Source: Meconema thalassinum (lineage: Eukaryota > Arthropoda > Insecta > Orthoptera > Tettigoniidae). From it: DNA of 64,000 nucleotides. Position numbers and translations under genes: made by a program. Shown here in pieces: positions 41,872-52,335 of the stretch. The notes under the pieces are model-generated. The model did no database searches, was not told the DNA's origin, and worked only from the letters and a program-made list of their open reading frames with translations. Positions within the stretch are counted from its first letter, which is position 1. Each line of letters opens with the position of its first letter. Where the stretch lies: contig OX336389.2 in NCBI GenBank assembly GCA_946902985.2, positions 978,332,084 to 978,396,083 of the forward strand, in the 5' to 3' direction.

Positions 41872-42951
41872 TTGAACTTGGTCCAGGCAAGCGTCAACAT
41901 GTTGCGCACACTCATTGTGGATTGCCAAGGGTTTAAAATTGGGGAAAACAAATTTATATTTAAACAAGTGGCCATTATCGATTGTACCACGTTTTGGATA
42001 TCGCAAGCTACGCATTTGCTATTTAAATCACCCCATGCTTTTGATTTGTTGTGTGAAAAAGACCGTAAACAAACCCAGTGGATTGAAAATCATAGGCAAC
42101 TAGACTGGAATCAAGGAGCCATTTCCTATAAATATTTGGACGTGGTCATGAAAGCACACTTGTCCTCGGCCAATGTGGTATTTGTGAAAGGTAATGAAAA
42201 ACGTCAATGGTTGCAACCATTTTTGGCGTCTTACTCTCAATGCATCGACCTCATGGAGTTGGGCTGCCCCTCCCTGCAAACGCTCATGGATACTTGTTCC
42301 TGTGGCAACATTACCCATACAGCCGTAGCGCATGCCTGGCATCTCTTTCCTTGGTTAACCACCCATGCCTGCTGGGAGTTGTTGAACAAAATTATAACTC
42401 AAGATTTTCCTGTGAATGACGCCAGTGAGATTTCTACAAGCGACGTGTTAACATCTACAGCACGTGATACCATGGAGAAAGGCAATGCTACGGACAAAGC
42501 CATCGGCAAGTTCTTTGTGTGCAAAAAGAAACTAGACAGTTTTACCAAAGAGGAACTCTTGGCGCTGCCCAAGTCGTTCATTTATTATGTGGCCGCCAAC
42601 GCGGTCAAAGAAATCTGGCAACATGTACCAAAATCATGGACTCAAGACCCTGTGTTAAGTGAATTGCAACCCTGTACGGATTACGATCACCATAAGCAAG
42701 TGGCCATGGCAAAAATACCGTCTATGCGTCAGTGTGCGACTTGCCAGCTAGTGAAACTGTATCACGGTCATAAAAGTCCGTGTAAAGACTTTGTTGAATC
42801 ATTTCACGGGTGTCATGGCGAGAAAAAGCAACAACAACAACAAACACAAACATCGTCCACAGAGGAGGAGGAAGACCAAACCTTTTTCTTTACCGTCGAT
42901 GGAAAAGGATATGCCAGACCTGTACTGGCAATGGCGACATTAACAAAGTGA
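41872..42951 (+). CDS. Unrecognised Polinton protein ('DCQGFK' type)
   Basis: 359 codons, with a likely start at the internal Met 'MLRTLIVDCQGFKIGENKFI' (41899). The N-terminal 150 residues alternate short strands and helices ('VFVKGNEKRQWLQPFL', 'LMELGCPSLQTLMDTCSCGN'), followed by a His/Trp-rich 'AHAWHLFPWL'. The first part resembles a protein I have seen as hypothetical in insect Polintons, with a general look of an RNase H-like or nuclease fold, but I cannot name it. The last 60 residues (poly-Gln, acidic) may be overprinting of the next gene's N-terminus. Confidence 0.55.
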   Translation: MNLVQASVNMLRTLIVDCQGFKIGENKFIFKQVAIIDCTTFWISQATHLLFKSPHAFDLLCEKDRKQTQWIENHRQLDWNQGAISYKYLDVVMKAHLSSANVVFVKGNEKRQWLQPFLASYSQCIDLMELGCPSLQTLMDTCSCGNITHTAVAHAWHLFPWLTTHACWELLNKIITQDFPVNDASEISTSDVLTSTARDTMEKGNATDKAIGKFFVCKKKLDSFTKEELLALPKSFIYYVAANAVKEIWQHVPKSWTQDPVLSELQPCTDYDHHKQVAMAKIPSMRQCATCQLVKLYHGHKSPCKDFVESFHGCHGEKKQQQQQTQTSSTEEEEDQTFFFTVDGKGYARPVLAMATLTK

Positions 42952-43256
42952 TTCAATACTTACCTTTCGAAATCCATCTTCCAGGTTATCGTTTTTGCGA
43001 CCCAGGAACCCGTCTCGAAAAACGTTTACAACGTGGTGAAGTACCCATTAATCTTTTGGATCAAGCATGCAAGGAACATGACCTTTCTTATCGCCATAGT
43101 CATCCTGGTTTAAGACATGTGGCAGATAAATTGTTATTGAAGAAAGCTAAACAACGTTTCACATCCAGTGATGCCTCAGTGGGTGAAAGGATGGCAGCCC
43201 TGATTGTCATGAGTGCTATGAAAGGAAAGTTGATGATGCATGGACATAAACATTGA
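42818..43256 (+). pseudogene. Phospholipase A2-like capsid protein (parvovirus VP1 type)
   Basis: The core 'YRFCDPGTRLEKRLQRGEVP', then 'INLLDQACKEHDLSYRH' (about 42985-43100), matches the PLA2 domain of parvovirus VP1 and related Polinton proteins: a calcium loop of C.GPGT type and the catalytic HD pair. The loop Gly before PG is Asp here. The C-terminus is basic ('KAKQRFTSSDASVGERMAAL') and ends 'MMHGHKH'. A second frame from ATG 42818 ('MARKSNNNN', then a basic stretch) ends at 42952 and could be its true N-terminus joined by an indel. PLA2 domains help parvoviruses leave endosomes. Confidence 0.75.
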
Positions 43257-44132
43257 GGAATTGAGGAGTGAGGAATTGGGATTTGTCTGTATTCTCTTTC
43301 TTTTGTCAATTCACTATGACTATGAAATAAAAACAAAGGTTTACCAGAGCACGATGTTTTATTTTTTTATTTTTAGAAATCATGATGTTGATGGCTGATT
43401 TTTCATTTTCACATTTCACACATTATGAATTCACACACTGCCATTTGTTATTTTGCAATTTACAGATTTTAAAAATGTTCGTTTCAAGTTTAACGTTTTT
43501 GATGATATGAATTTTTCCATTTTGCTGATGACACTTTTTAAACAATATCCGTTTGAAGTTTTTGATTTTCATATTTCACACATGGCGATTTCCAGTTTTT
43601 TAGAATGCCCGTTTTTAAGTTTTGCTGTTTTTGGTGATATGGAAACATAGATTTTCCATTTTGCTGTTTTGACATTTTTCCATTTGGTTTATGTTGAAAG
43701 TTGAGATTTGACAATGATGTTGATGCAAGTGCATGACCATGGCGATGCTGCAGTGAGTTTATGGGATTGTGGAAACGTCAAGGTAATGCAGGTAAGACTG
43801 TTTTTACAAAAATAATGTCTTTTGTCTGCCACATTTCAAAGAAAACAAAACTATTGAAAACAAAATGAGTATATAAGTGACCATTTACCCCCTCCCACCC
43901 ACACTACCTCACCGTGTTTGCTCTGGTCATACATACACACCAGCTTTTACTCTACTCATACATTCACACATGTCTTTGGGGACAAACACAACCACTTTAT
44001 TTATTCCCAAAAGCTCATTCTCGACATGCACACTCATCCCAAAAGAACTTTTTAATTTACCATTTACATCACGAAAAATAATTAAATACTAGTTATTAAC
44101 GTTACTAAAATATACTATTACTTATTTCATAT
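43257..44132. other. Polinton noncoding stretch
   Basis: No credible gene. It is T-rich, with loosely repeated 'TTTTGATGATATGAATTTTT' and 'CATTTTGCTG' phrases between 43450 and 43680. A CA/CT-rich part follows to 44050. Confidence 0.4.
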
Positions 44133-44169
44133 CTATATATATAAAGCACAAAGTTTGTCTGTCTGTCTG

Positions 44170-46375
44170 TCTGTCTGTTATGTATACAAATCTACACCGT
44201 TTCACCGATCTGAACCAAAATTTGTATACTTACCCTTTGGAACTCTGCGGGTAACCCCGTCAACATTAAATTTCGGACAGACCACCCCATGCCCTGCATT
44301 TAGGCCCTTTTGCACAAATCTACACCGTTTCACCGATCTGAACCAAAAGTTGTATATTTAACCTTTGGAACCCTGTGAGTAACACTGTCCACTTGAAATT
44401 TCGGACAGACCACCCCATTCCCTGCATTTAGGCCCTTTGGTCCAAATCCACACCGTTTCACCGATCTCAACCAAAATTTGTATATTTACCCTTTGGACTT
44501 AGATGGTATGGACATGTAAAACGAATGGAGGAGAAGAGGATACCCAGGAGAGTACATGAGACGAAGTGGGAAGGAAAGAGACCGAGGGGAAGACCGAGAG
44601 ACAGGTGGCTGAAGGGGGTGGAAGAAAGCGTGAAGAAGAGAGGAGAAGACTGGACAAGGGTGGAGGCTGAGAGATGGTGGGAAGACAGAAGACGTTGGAG
44701 AGGCTTGTGTTCCAAACAGACCCGGCCAGTGGCTGGAAACTGTGCAAGATGATGATGATGACCCTTTGGAACCCTGCGAGTACCACTGACCACTTAAAAT
44801 TTCGGACAGACCACCCCATTCCCTGCATTTAGGCCCTTTGGTCCAAATCTACACCGTTTCACCGATCAGAACCAAAATTCGTATTCTTACCCTTTGGTGC
44901 CCTGCGAGTAACACTGTCTGCTTGAAATTGCAGACAGACCACTCCATTCCCTGCATTTAGGCCCTTTGGCCCAAATCTATACTGTTTCGCCGATCTCAAC
45001 CAAAATTTGTATATTTACCCTATGGAACACTGCGACTAACACTGTCTGCTTGAAATTTCGGACAGACCACGCCATTCCCTGCATTTAGGCCCTTTTTGCA
45101 CAAATCTACACCGTTTCACCGATCTGAACCAAAATGTGTATACTTACACTTTGGAACCCTGCGAGTAACACTGTCTGCTTGAAATTGCGGACAGACCACT
45201 CCATTCCCTGCATTTAGGCCCTTTGGCCCAAATCTACACCGTTCCACCGATCTCAACCAAAATTTGTATATTTACCCTTTGGAACACTGCGACTAACACT
45301 GTCTGCTTGAAATTGCGGAGAGGCTACTCCATCCCATACATTTAGGCCCTTTGGCACAAATCTACACCGTTTCACCGATCTGAACCAAACTTTGTATACT
45401 TACCCTTTGGAACCCTGCGAGTAACACTGTCCACTTAAAATTTCGGACAGACCACTCCATTCCCTGCATTTAGGCACTTTGGCACAAATCTACACCGTTT
45501 CACCGATCAGAAACAATATTCGTAAACTTACCCTTTGGTACCCAGCGAGTAACACTGTCTGCTTGAAATTGCGGACAGACCACTCCATTCCCTGAATTTA
45601 GGCCCTTTGTCCCAAATCTACACCGTTTCACCGATCTCAACCAAAATTTGTATATTTACCCTTTGGAACACTGCGACTAACACTGTCTGCTTGAAATTGC
45701 GGCGAGGCCACTCCATCCCTTGCATTTAGGCTGTTTGGCACAAATCTACACCGTTTCACCGATCTGACCCCAATTTTATATACTTACCCGTAGAACCCGA
45801 CAAGTAACACTGTTCACTTTAAATTTCGGACAGACCACACTATTCCCTGCTTTTTGGCCCTTTGGCAGAAAACTACACCGTTTCACCGATCTCAACCAGA
45901 TTTTACATAATTACCCTTTGGAACTCGACGAGTAACACTGTCCACTCGAAATTTCGGACAGACCACTCGATTCCACGCATTTAGGCCCTTTGGCACAAAT
46001 CTACATCGTTCACCGATCGAAAACAAAATGTGTATACTTACCCTTTGGAACCCGATGAGTAACACTGTCCACTTTAAAATTTGGACAGGCCACTCCATTC
46101 CCTGCATTTTGGCCCTTGGCACAAAACTACACCGTTTCACCGATCTCAACCAGATTTTACATAATTACCGTTTGGAACTCGACGAGTAACACTGTCCACT
46201 CGAAATTTCGGACAGACCACTCCATTTCCCGCATTAAGGCCCTTTGGTACAAATCTACATCGTTCACCGATCGAAAACAAAGTGTGTATACTTACCCTTT
46301 GGAACCCGATGCGTAACACTGTCCACTTGAAACTTCTGACATACCACTCCATTCCCTGCATGTAGCTCAGGAATT
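44170..46375. repeat. ~129-bp tandem repeat array, about 15 units
   Basis: Units share CTACACCGTTTCACCGATCT, 'ACCCTTTGGAACCCTGCGAG', 'GACAGACCACTCCATTCCCT' and 'GCATTTAGGCCCTTTGG'. Core starts fall near 44193, 44325, 44453, then after the LINE insert 44856, 44986, 45111 and so on to 46260, a spacing of 124-132 bp. Related units are at 5100-5520. Confidence 0.92.
44498..44760 (+). mobile_element. 263-bp LINE tail inserted in the tandem array, 10-bp target duplication
   Basis: ACCCTTTGGA at 44488-44497 and 44761-44770 bracket the insert. It encodes the last part of a LINE ORF2 ('RYGHVKRMEEKRIPRRV'-type, 'RPRGRPRDRWLKGVEESVKK') and ends in an ATG-repeat tail, like the LINE at 2944-3880. The hit lies inside one tandem unit, so it came after the array formed. 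Confidence 0.92.
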
Positions 46376-47600
46376 CCTCGGGGTTGCCAGCTTCCTAACT
46401 CACCAGTCATGAGCCCTTGAGGGTGTACCAGAAGTGGTGGGTCTACACACACCCTGCCTCTTCGAGGGCCTTGAGCAGAAGACAGGAGATATTATGAAAA
46501 GGAAAAGAAGGCAGACCCCTCGAAGAATGAGGGTATCAGGAAAGATGAGACAAAGCCAATTAAGGCGGGAAATTGAAAGATTCCCTAGCCCTCGGATACC
46601 CTAATACAGTCTGGGTCGGAAGAGAACAAGAGTTGACCAAGGGAGGCCGACAGGAAAGAGAACTTAAATGAGCCCGGCAACAGGAAGTAGAAGCGATGCC
46701 AGACTCAGCTGGGGTTCCGTGGTCGCCAACCCACGTCCCACAAGTTGTGTGACCCTGGGGGGCTCAGCTGTGAGAATAGCTTGCTGATTCATCGTGAGGT
46801 GACTTGAGAGTACTTTCCAGAGCCCGCCGTGTTATCTCCTGCTGTCTATGCTGATGCCAGCACAGGGCCGTTGCGAAACAGTGAGTGATTCCCGGTCAAT
46901 CTGTATAGGACGGGGAACCCCGAACGTGTGTCATCATATTTCGTCATCATCTGCGATCATCTCAGGTTCGTGCAGCTTGGACCTATATTCTTTGTCTTTG
47001 CCGAGCAGTACGCTCTTTCACTAGACGCATCCAGTGCAGGCCTAAGCCAGAAAATAAGGTTGAGACTTTGGAAGACATCGAAGCTAGACACCTGAATTAC
47101 CTATATCAGTTTTAAAATAACACCATGTTCGTTTAGTAGTCATTTTTTCATTACCTTATTATTATCATCATAAGTGCAAATGACCTAGATGTTACGCGCA
47201 TCATACCAATAATCACCGCCGCATAAAGTCTTTCTCGACTGTGATTTTTAAAATATTTATTTTTGGTTGGTTGGTTCTTAAGTTTAGGGGCTGCGACAAC
47301 GCGGTCATGTAGCCCCGTGTACTTTGGGTGTGTGTAGAATCTGTCTGATAACCGGTGTTAATTGTGATGACTGTATTAGTGTGTGTTATCTTTTTTAAAT
47401 TTAAGTACAAACTGCAACTTAGAATTCTTCAAATAGTTCGTACTTTTGCCGACAAGCGCCACCGTCAACGACTACTAGGTCAAGTTCGGAACTTAGCTAC
47501 TAGACGCCACTACAGTCGGCTCTTGGCAACGGACGTAGATATTTAAGAGCGTTGTTTTCCTATCCAATTTAGCTTCACACAGGTGAAATTAGTGGAAGGT
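46376..47600. other. Element B internal noncoding region
   Basis: No gene. A segment at 46700-46760 ('CGCCAACCCACGTCCCACAA') looks like a separate dispersed repeat. At 47285 there is a 'GGGGCTGCGACAACGCGGTC' block similar to ones near 6510 and 12850. Confidence 0.4.
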
Positions 47601-47780
47601 TCAATAACATGCCATAAATCTGACATGGGACCGCCGGCTTTACTTCCCCTCCGAAGAAAGGCATACTGACGGATTTTTAACGCTCTTAAAATATCCGACG
47701 GCTTCGGCCGGGTTTGAACCCGCTATCTTGGGCATAGAAGCTCAGCATGCTACCAAATACGTCACCGAAGCCGCCATATA
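47601..47780 (-). mobile_element. tRNA-type SINE fragment
   Basis: On the minus strand the right end starts GGCGGCTTCGGTGACG, followed by box B GGGTTCAAACCCGG (about 47712). This is a Pol III-like head with a short body, embedded in element B. Confidence 0.55.
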
Positions 47781-48166
47781 GTTATTTTTATTACAGTACA
47801 TTGTGTACATTATACGTTGAAGTGTCAATTCAATACCGGTAGTAGTTTCCCTTATCATCCTCATCATAAGAGCAAATGACCTACAGTAGATGTTACGCCC
47901 ATTACACCATTAATCACCACACACAATAAGTCTTCCTCGCCTGTGAATTTTGAAATATGTATTTCTATTACGGTAGTTTGTAAGTTTGACGTGTCAATTC
48001 AACAGTAGTTTTTATTATCATCCTTATCAAAAGGGCAAATGACCTAGATATTACTCCCTCATTGTCTTTGGGGGCAAATGACTTAGATTTTAAGTCCATT
48101 ATATTTCTAAGGAGACCTTAAAACATTATCATCATTCCACCGGGCGAAGCCGGGTACTACTGCTAG

Positions 48167-48384
48167 TTTACAATAAAAACAACTTTGTACAGCTTAAAAG
48201 AATCAAACTATTCACCAATCAAAAATAAAAAAGGTTGCATAGAACTTTTCAAAGAGCAAAAGGTCCAAGTTGGTTCCCACTATTTACAAAATCTACTATT
48301 TACAATGGCAGAAACCAATATTTACAAAATACTAAATCTACAAGTTACATAAAGCTATGTCCCATACGCGATTAAACAGTGAAA
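48167..48384. other. 3' flank of Polinton polymerase gene
   Basis: AT-rich, no gene. It lies downstream of polB on its strand. Confidence 0.4.
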
Positions 48385-51300
48385 TCACACCTCCTCCTCC
48401 TTGCGATCATAACCCCAGGGCAGGCTGGTGAGCAGGTCATCAGCCCACACACGTTTGTTATCCATGGAGGCGAGGGTGCGTTTTCTCTGTTCCACAAGAT
48501 ACAAATGATGGTTGCTGGATTGTATCCTGCACTGTGTATGAGACATAGCTTTGCCAGTGCGTAAAACCGCCAGGTAATCGTCTACACGTAGCGATTTTAC
48601 CACTGCCCTACCTACACCTCTTGCTCTTTTGGCTTCCTTACAGTCTAGTGTCCGATAAGCATACATTTTCGAAGCCAAACCTACGAATTCCGTCATAATT
48701 GAATCACCACATTCATCTTTTAAAACGCCCATTACCTTCTTGTTTTTTATGGGCAGCTGAAACATGTTGTCAGCGCTATAGGAAGAGGTGTCGAATCAGT
48801 CACTATGCTGCCTCATGACGTCATAGGGGTTGCAGTGGCGAATGTGGTAAATTAATGAGTCCGTATCCATATACAAAAGAGAGAAGTCCTCAAAATGGCG
48901 TTTGGCAAACTTATAGTGGAATCGATACACGACCGATTTGGAAAAGTCTAAAACGACTTGGCCCAAGTAAATGGGCTTATCCATGATCACGCTTGTCTTA
49001 CTCATTTCAATAGTGGCCAAATCCTCATCGATAATGTTGATTGATTTGAAATTTGGCTTGGCAATGTACCGCCGGACACCCCAACGCCCCTCCCAGACAT
49101 TGACCAATTTAATTTCACGGTATTTGCGGACATTCTCCATGGACTTGCCACAGATGCAGTTGTTCATTAATTTTAAAAAAATAATTTCAAACTGCTGTGT
49201 TGCCATTTGTCGGTGCTCTGTGTTGAGTCGCAAGTATGGCTCAAGCCATGGTTTTTGAGCAAAGGAAATACCTCTATGGATTTTCTTTAACACCATGCCT
49301 TGGGCGAGGCATTGCACCAACATTTGGATATGCAGCACATACCGATTTTTGTTGTAAAGTGTGCCCATGAGTTTTTTAATTTTCACTTTACTGTCAGGGG
49401 GAACCATTTGCTCAAGGCAGAATGGGAAATCGGCATGTTCATCATGCAAGGATGGGGGATATTCAATATCCACTTCTAGCACATATCCACGGCCTGTTTC
49501 TTGGCTAGCCATGTTCACATCAAATTCTGACACTTGTTTGTCTGTCAGCCAAGCAAACTTCCCATAGGGCAAAGGCTGACTCATGGCGTAACCGTACAAA
49601 TTATTCACGTCATAGTACATTAAGTACGATTCTGGTTTGTCTGGTGTATAATCAGGCATGTAGACATTGTTCGCTTCGGCATGGCGCTGGTTAAGCGACA
49701 CAAAGCCGCCACGAATGCCCTTTTCAAAAAATAGAACCATGTCTACATCAGTGAGTAAATCCAATTCCACTTGAGTGTATTTCAAAGCGGCATCAAACGA
49801 GAGCCCAGGACTCGTATAATAGTGAGCCGGGTCAAGACCGTAAATGTGTTGACACAACTCGCGGAATTTTTCAAACACATCGGTGAGCAGCAATACATCC
49901 AGTTTTAGGTAAAGCATAGCATATTCACTTAGCGTCTTCATGCCAAACACTCGCCAAACTTGACATGCATGTGCATAGTCTTCATCGGAAACGGTACTGC
50001 GTGTTAGTTTTGAGTAAAATTTTTCTTGTGGTTGGAGAAGACTATCTAGCGAGGATGCCATAAACTTAAAGGAATCCAAAAATCGAATGCTAAAGTTGCT
50101 CAACCGCCATGTCAGGGCTGTAAAACGCTCATGGTTTTGGGGGATAATGGTAAACGAGCCCTTGTTGACATGACCAAAATCACGAATCAAAAACTGAATG
50201 TCATAATTTGCCAGATTTTGGAAAAAGACACTGATGAAACGAGGAGCTGGAAAGTTCAAGTTGCATTTGCTGTGCGCAGCTCCACGAAACTCCCCCGTAA
50301 AGTGCGAGTGGTCTCTGACTTTTACCTCTCCACTTAAAATAGGCTTTTCGCAAATATGGCATGTCGTGGCATGCTCATACCACTGCTGCTCTTCTGGAGA
50401 TAGGCTCATGGGTACTGGATGGTCCAGTAATTCCTGTATTTCATGAGCCAACTTGACAAGTTCATCCAAGAACAATTTGGCACAATCTGGCCCCTCACGG
50501 TATTTATAAACGGATTGTGTGGGGTCATAGGCACACACCAAATTAAATCCTATGGCAAAGGGTTCATGTTTTTGAATGGGTGTGGTTGAGCTCATGGTGG
50601 GATCTGGTTCACATCCCGCCATGGGTGTGGTGAGTGCTTCAAAATCTGCGTATACCACATAGGGAACAGTGTCACGCTTATGAATGTCCTTAAACTTTAA
50701 CACAGCTTTGTCCCCTTGTGGCAATATCAATCTCACCGCTTCCTGAGAAACACAATCTACCCTATGACGTTCTAAAAGTGTAGGGGTTGTAAAATATTGC
50801 AAGCAACGATCACAAATATGTTTTGCACGCACATGTTTGGACATTTGACTGCTTAGCAATCTACACAAGCGTTTAATCAGGCAATAGTGATTCACTTCTC
50901 CGTAAGACAGATATAAAAGATGAATGTGGTGTCGTTTCAGTTCTTTTGTAGCATAAAGAGGACCCACAATCTCATCACCATCAAGGCCATACACCATGAA
51001 CGAAAAGTCCTGGTTATCTTGTTCAAACCTATGGATCTTGGTTAAGTCCATAGGGAACGACACTCGAGTTAAATTTAAAGTTTGTTTCAATTCATCAAAC
51101 TTGGCCTTTTACTTTCCTGGTCTCTCACAGTGACTTTGTGCTGGTTGCAAAAACGTAGCCACAGCCCACAGAAAGCAGTCATCATCAACATTTTCAATAT
51201 TGACCACAGCCTTTTTCGAAGCTATTGTTGGTGGTGTTTTAATATAGCTAGACCCAGCATTCAACGGGTAGAATTGACAAATGTTGATTTGTAGATAATG

Positions 51301-51689
51301 AATTTTGTCTAACGCTAAACCACTGGATCCTTGTTGCAGTTTATCAAATTTTGATAGCAAGGCATTCACCACATGGCATTGATACCACTCGTTCAGATTA
51401 TCGGCTATCAAAAGCTCTTGCATTTTACTGCAAATATAGAATGTCTCTTTATGCTCTACGTCCTTCTTTTATATATGAAATCGCAAACTAGTTCTGTATT
51501 CACCTTTAAAGCCGTATGCAACCTTTGCGCTGTACAAATTTCAATTTTAAAAATTTCAAAACAAGATTCTAAAATTTCTTTGGGAATCAAACTATTTCTA
51601 ACATTGACCACACGACCAGAGCACACACGCGTTTTGAAACAAGTGTTTAGGGGTTCCCAAGTTAATGTATCCACAGCAGTAAAAGACAT
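48385..51689 (-). pseudogene. Polinton protein-primed DNA polymerase B, broken
   Basis: About 1100 codons. The N-terminus (51689-51456, another frame: 'NVRNSLIPKEILESCFEIFK') shifts near 51460 into one long frame to 48385. That frame is interrupted in place by TAA (51109-51111) and TGA (48796-48798). Domains in order: N-terminal region with a C2H2-like finger ('HICDRCLQYFTTPTLLERH'), 3'-5' exonuclease ('YVVYADFEAL', 'NYDIQFLIRDFG'), palm motif A ('YYDVNNLYGYAMSQPLP'), motif B ('KLMNNCICGKSMENVRK') and motif C ('YMDTDSLIYHI'). The C-terminal thumb ('FVGLASKMYAYRT', 'GVGRAVVKSL') follows. Motif B has CICGK where relatives have (A/S).(F/Y)GK. It replicates the element from protein-primed ends. 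Confidence 0.93.
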
Positions 51690-52335
51690 TATTTTGAAAG
51701 AACACTCTCACCTGAGTTTTCAGCTGTAGACTGCTTGACAATGGTTCCACTCTAAAGCCACATGGTTTTCAACTGTATTTGCTATAGCGGTAAACCCTTT
51801 TTTTTCCAAATATCTAAAAAGAAATAAAACAAACCACCATAAGCATATCAATTCCATATAGTTTATGCATTTCATAAACAAAACAAAATCAAACAGGTTA
51901 TATATATATAAAAAACAAATCTCACCTTGACTTGTAATGCTTTGCTTTATTTCCCGTCTCGTGGGCTAGTGTGGTAATGGTTTACTTTTCTAGCTGTATG
52001 TCTTTCTCTCTTTCTTTAATATCGTTCTCACACACACTCACACAACAGGTAGGCTATACCGGTTATCTGCAAACAAATAAATAAACATTTATTTATAACT
52101 TTAACAATCAATAAATAATTGCTTGTAAATATACATAAATCAATAAATATATAAGTGAATAAATATATACCTACCTCACAACAAGGTTAAGTATTTTCCA
52201 CCAACACCAAAACTGTTAAACAAGACCAGGTGTTTCACGCAACGCAGTGTGTTCAAAGGTAGTCAACTAAGTGAGTGTGGAAATGATAACGACATGTCTT
52301 TATATATGTTACCTTGCATGTATAATCTTCTTTTT
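51690..52335. other. Spacer between polB and right TIR
   Basis: AT-rich, with a CA-rich patch (52030-52045) and TA-rich runs. No gene. It must contain the polB promoter. Confidence 0.4.

Larger units (their letters stand above)
44133..48166 (+). mobile_element. Tandem-repeat element B (Helentron/HINE-like), inserted in the Polinton
   Basis: The left end is CTATATATATAAAGC followed by (TCTG)n; the right end is GAAGCCGGGTACTACTGCTAGT. It contains about 15 tandem units and several internal blocks shared with element A (4963-6335), such as 'GCAAATGACCTAGATGTTAC' (47177) and 'GAAGCCGGG'. It has no coding capacity. It interrupts the interval between the PLA2-like and polymerase genes and accounts for most of the gap there. 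Element ends are approximate because rolling-circle-type elements leave no duplication. Confidence 0.65.

Noticed and set aside
46146..46361. Minus-strand ORFs with repeated 'FRVDSVTRRVPKG' motifs
   Set aside because: They arise from the tandem DNA units, which happen to stay open in one frame. There is no start context or domain.
44170..46375. CRISPR-like array
   Set aside because: Units are long (~129 bp), contiguous and similar throughout, with no short-repeat/unique-spacer pattern, in a eukaryotic transposon context.
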